A stretch of DNA of 8,241 nucleotides from Patescibacteria group bacterium. Its GTDB lineage: Bacteria > Patescibacteriota > Patescibacteriia > Patescibacteriales > JAHJJO01. The translations under genes and the position numbers were made by a program. How positions within the stretch are numbered: position 1 is the stretch's first letter; every line of letters begins with the position of its first letter. The notes beneath the pieces were generated by a model. That model ran no database searches and had not been told where the DNA came from. It was given only the letters and a program-made list of their open reading frames with translations. This document shows positions 6,563-8,241 of the stretch, piece after piece. Location of the stretch: contig JAHJJO010000136.1 in NCBI GenBank assembly GCA_018822835.1, forward strand, positions 1 through 8,241, given 5' to 3'.

Positions 6563-8227
6563 TCATTCCCAACCTGCCCATTCTTTGTATCTTTTACAAA
6601 ATTCTTCACCCATATATCCTTCTGATGTCATACAAGCAGGATCTATCGGTTCTTCATCTAAATTTTCTTTTTCTATAAGATTTGCTGCAGAATTAATGTC
6701 TGAATCAAAAATTACCTCATTTTTTGGTTCAAATAAAGCTTCACAGAACAAAATTAACTGGAAAATTAAAAACAAACCAAGACCAATTTTTGCCAAAGAT
6801 TTCAAAATCTTCTTAAAAGTTTTCTTTTTCAAATGACCTTGAACACAATTAACAATTCTTTTGGTTTCAGGATCATATAATTCTAATTCAAAAGGTTCGT
6901 CAACTTCAATATGACCAGGTCCAGCATTATAAGCAGCAACAGATTTTCTTAATCTATCTTTATCATCTTTATATTTTTTATTATATTGATCGTTAAAATA
7001 ACTTATACCTCTTTGAATATTTTGTTCTAAATTAAAATAATCTTCTAAATCGTTGAGTAAATCTCCAGAAATTTGCATCACTCCAAAGGCAATTTCTGGT
7101 TGCTTTTCATCAAAAGAAACGGTATAAGGAAAAAATTCTGATTCGCATTTAGATAAAGCTAACAAAATTTCAGGATTCAGTCCAAAATCTTTGGATTTTT
7201 CAATAATTATTCTTTGAATAGTCTTCGCGCCTTCTCTTTCTATTTCTAATGCTAATGAATAAATAAAACCTGTTTTGCCTTTATATTCAACTTTGTGCCA
7301 TCTATTAGTAGATAACAATTTATCATTCGTCTCATTTCTAACTCGTTCACCCTTTATGGCTCTCTCTAAAACGATAATCTGTTCGTCTTTATTAATTTTT
7401 TCAACTATTGCCTCTGATTTTGTAGTGGGCTCTTTTCTTAATCGCGTATGACTCCAAACAACCTTAGCTCTTGTTTGAAAATCTATTTGTTCCCCAAAAT
7501 CCAATCTAACATTATGTAACACCGGCATCTTGTCAGCCCAAAATTCAATATAATGCAGACCTGATGCCAACAATGCGTCAAGTTCCACTTTTGTTTTCTT
7601 GCTTCTACCTATTACCCTCCAAACTATCCAGCCTAATATCCCTCCCACTAAATACCAAAATTTATGCTTTCCTCCCCTGATATTCCTTTTAACCTTTCCA
7701 TCTATTATTATTTTGACATCATCGCTATCCCATAATCGTTTTTGGATAGTCGTTTCTATAGCTAAATGTTTTAAAGGTAAATCCACCAAAACAAAAGTAT
7801 ACCACGGTCTCCTATCGCCGTCTTCAGCTTGCTTATTGATGCCAAGCGATAGATATTGAACATTCTGACCAAATTCTTTTATTTCTACATTTTCTATTTT
7901 TGCTCCTTTGTAAGGTATAAAAGTAATCTTGTGGTTTCCTTTTTTCAATCTCAATACAAAAACAACTGTTTTCTTTAAGCCCATTAATTTTGTTCCATTC
8001 CACGAAGCCGGCACATTATATAATTGAATATTTTTGTCCGGGGTAATTTCCCTAAAATTCTGCCCATCAATTTCTACTCTTAAATCTTCGTCAGTATTAG
8101 ATTTGCTTTGCTTTTTTAATTTACATCGGGCAGAAACAAAAATAGCAACAAGACCAGATTTAGATATATTAATGATATGTTGATATGGTTGTATAATTTT
8201 TTTATTAATAATTGTTTTGTTTAGCAT
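6563..8227 (-). CDS. SLT-type lytic transglycosylase with tandem beta-sandwich domains, SH3b domain and C-terminal membrane segment
   Basis: 554 residues; predicted to cleave the MurNAc-GlcNAc bond of peptidoglycan. The SLT domain (about 336-440) shows catalytic Glu362 in CESEF, FGVMQIS (381-387) and AYNAGPGHI (432-440). Before it is an SH3b domain (about 253-328, AKVVWSHTRLRKEP to GKTGFIYSLALEIE), which in this family usually binds cell wall. The N-terminal half seems to be an internal duplication of a beta-sandwich: DEDLRVEIDG...LKKGNHKITF (47-103) and SDDVKIIIDG...LASGLHYIEF (168-229). A hydrophobic helix (481-497) follows a lysine-rich run; a second hydrophobic stretch lies at 190-206. 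No N-terminal signal peptide is visible. The ATG at 8227 lies 14 bases from the window edge and the frame stays open beyond it, so an upstream start is not excluded. First visible gene of the cluster. Confidence 0.9.
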   Translation of the reverse strand: MLNKTIINKKIIQPYQHIINISKSGLVAIFVSARCKLKKQSKSNTDEDLRVEIDGQNFREITPDKNIQLYNVPASWNGTKLMGLKKTVVFVLRLKKGNHKITFIPYKGAKIENVEIKEFGQNVQYLSLGINKQAEDGDRRPWYTFVLVDLPLKHLAIETTIQKRLWDSDDVKIIIDGKVKRNIRGGKHKFWYLVGGILGWIVWRVIGRSKKTKVELDALLASGLHYIEFWADKMPVLHNVRLDFGEQIDFQTRAKVVWSHTRLRKEPTTKSEAIVEKINKDEQIIVLERAIKGERVRNETNDKLLSTNRWHKVEYKGKTGFIYSLALEIEREGAKTIQRIIIEKSKDFGLNPEILLALSKCESEFFPYTVSFDEKQPEIAFGVMQISGDLLNDLEDYFNLEQNIQRGISYFNDQYNKKYKDDKDRLRKSVAAYNAGPGHIEVDEPFELELYDPETKRIVNCVQGHLKKKTFKKILKSLAKIGLGLFLIFQLILFCEALFEPKNEVIFDSDINSAANLIEKENLDEEPIDPACMTSEGYMGEEFCKRYKEWAGWE

Positions 8228-8241
8228 GAAGTTTATGTTTA

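Noticed and set aside
2116..8227. Alternative genetic code with TGA as glycine (Gracilibacteria/SR1 type)
   Set aside because: Long frames contain no in-frame TGA, glycine is coded by GGN, and the TGA of the nuclease gene is followed directly by a terminator.

Overview
The window looks like a chromosomal piece of a Candidate Phyla Radiation (Patescibacteria, Parcubacteria-like) bacterium. This is inference from gene content: it is AT-rich, has gene starts without recognisable Shine-Dalgarno motifs, encodes a four-helix-bundle (S23-type) protein, has large secreted phospholipase/nuclease/lamin-tail proteins, and carries palindromic repeats inserted inside coding sequence. TGA acts as a stop here. 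The nuclease gene ends in TGA about 20 bases before a good terminator, and long reading frames are uninterrupted, so this is not a TGA=Gly (code 25) organism.

Every gene lies on the minus strand; read from right to left. (1) A four-gene envelope/secretome cluster: an SLT-type lytic transglycosylase with SH3 domain (6563-8227), an FG-GAP/VCBS-like repeat protein (5963-6550), a small single-pass membrane protein (5408-5878), and a 1093-residue exported protein joining a zinc phospholipase C-like domain, a staphylococcal-nuclease domain, Ig/FN3-like domains and a lamin-tail domain (2116-5397). A Rho-independent terminator follows. (2) Its T-run merges with the -35 box of a near-consensus promoter that would start transcription at the ATG of atpD (546-2033), predicting a leaderless mRNA. 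atpD stands alone, with no other ATP synthase gene beside it. (3) Seventeen bases after atpD comes an initiator tRNA (455-528) with an unusual C33. (4) At the left edge is an intact S23-family frame with no ATG, GTG or TTG start.

The most striking feature is five palindromic, protein-coding inserts, two in atpD and three in the nuclease gene. All keep the host reading frame and all sit at loops, linkers or the N-terminus. They fall into at least two sequence families, each with one member in atpD and one in the nuclease gene. The largest is a 76-bp almost perfect palindrome inside the nuclease domain. They resemble in principle the Rickettsia palindromic elements. The nuclease linkers are also built of degenerate tandem repeats resembling the AT-rich filler between genes.

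Functionally, the right-hand cluster combines activities against peptidoglycan, phospholipid (or nucleic acid) and nucleic acid. That would suit an epibiont attacking or scavenging from a host cell, but this role is inferred, not shown.
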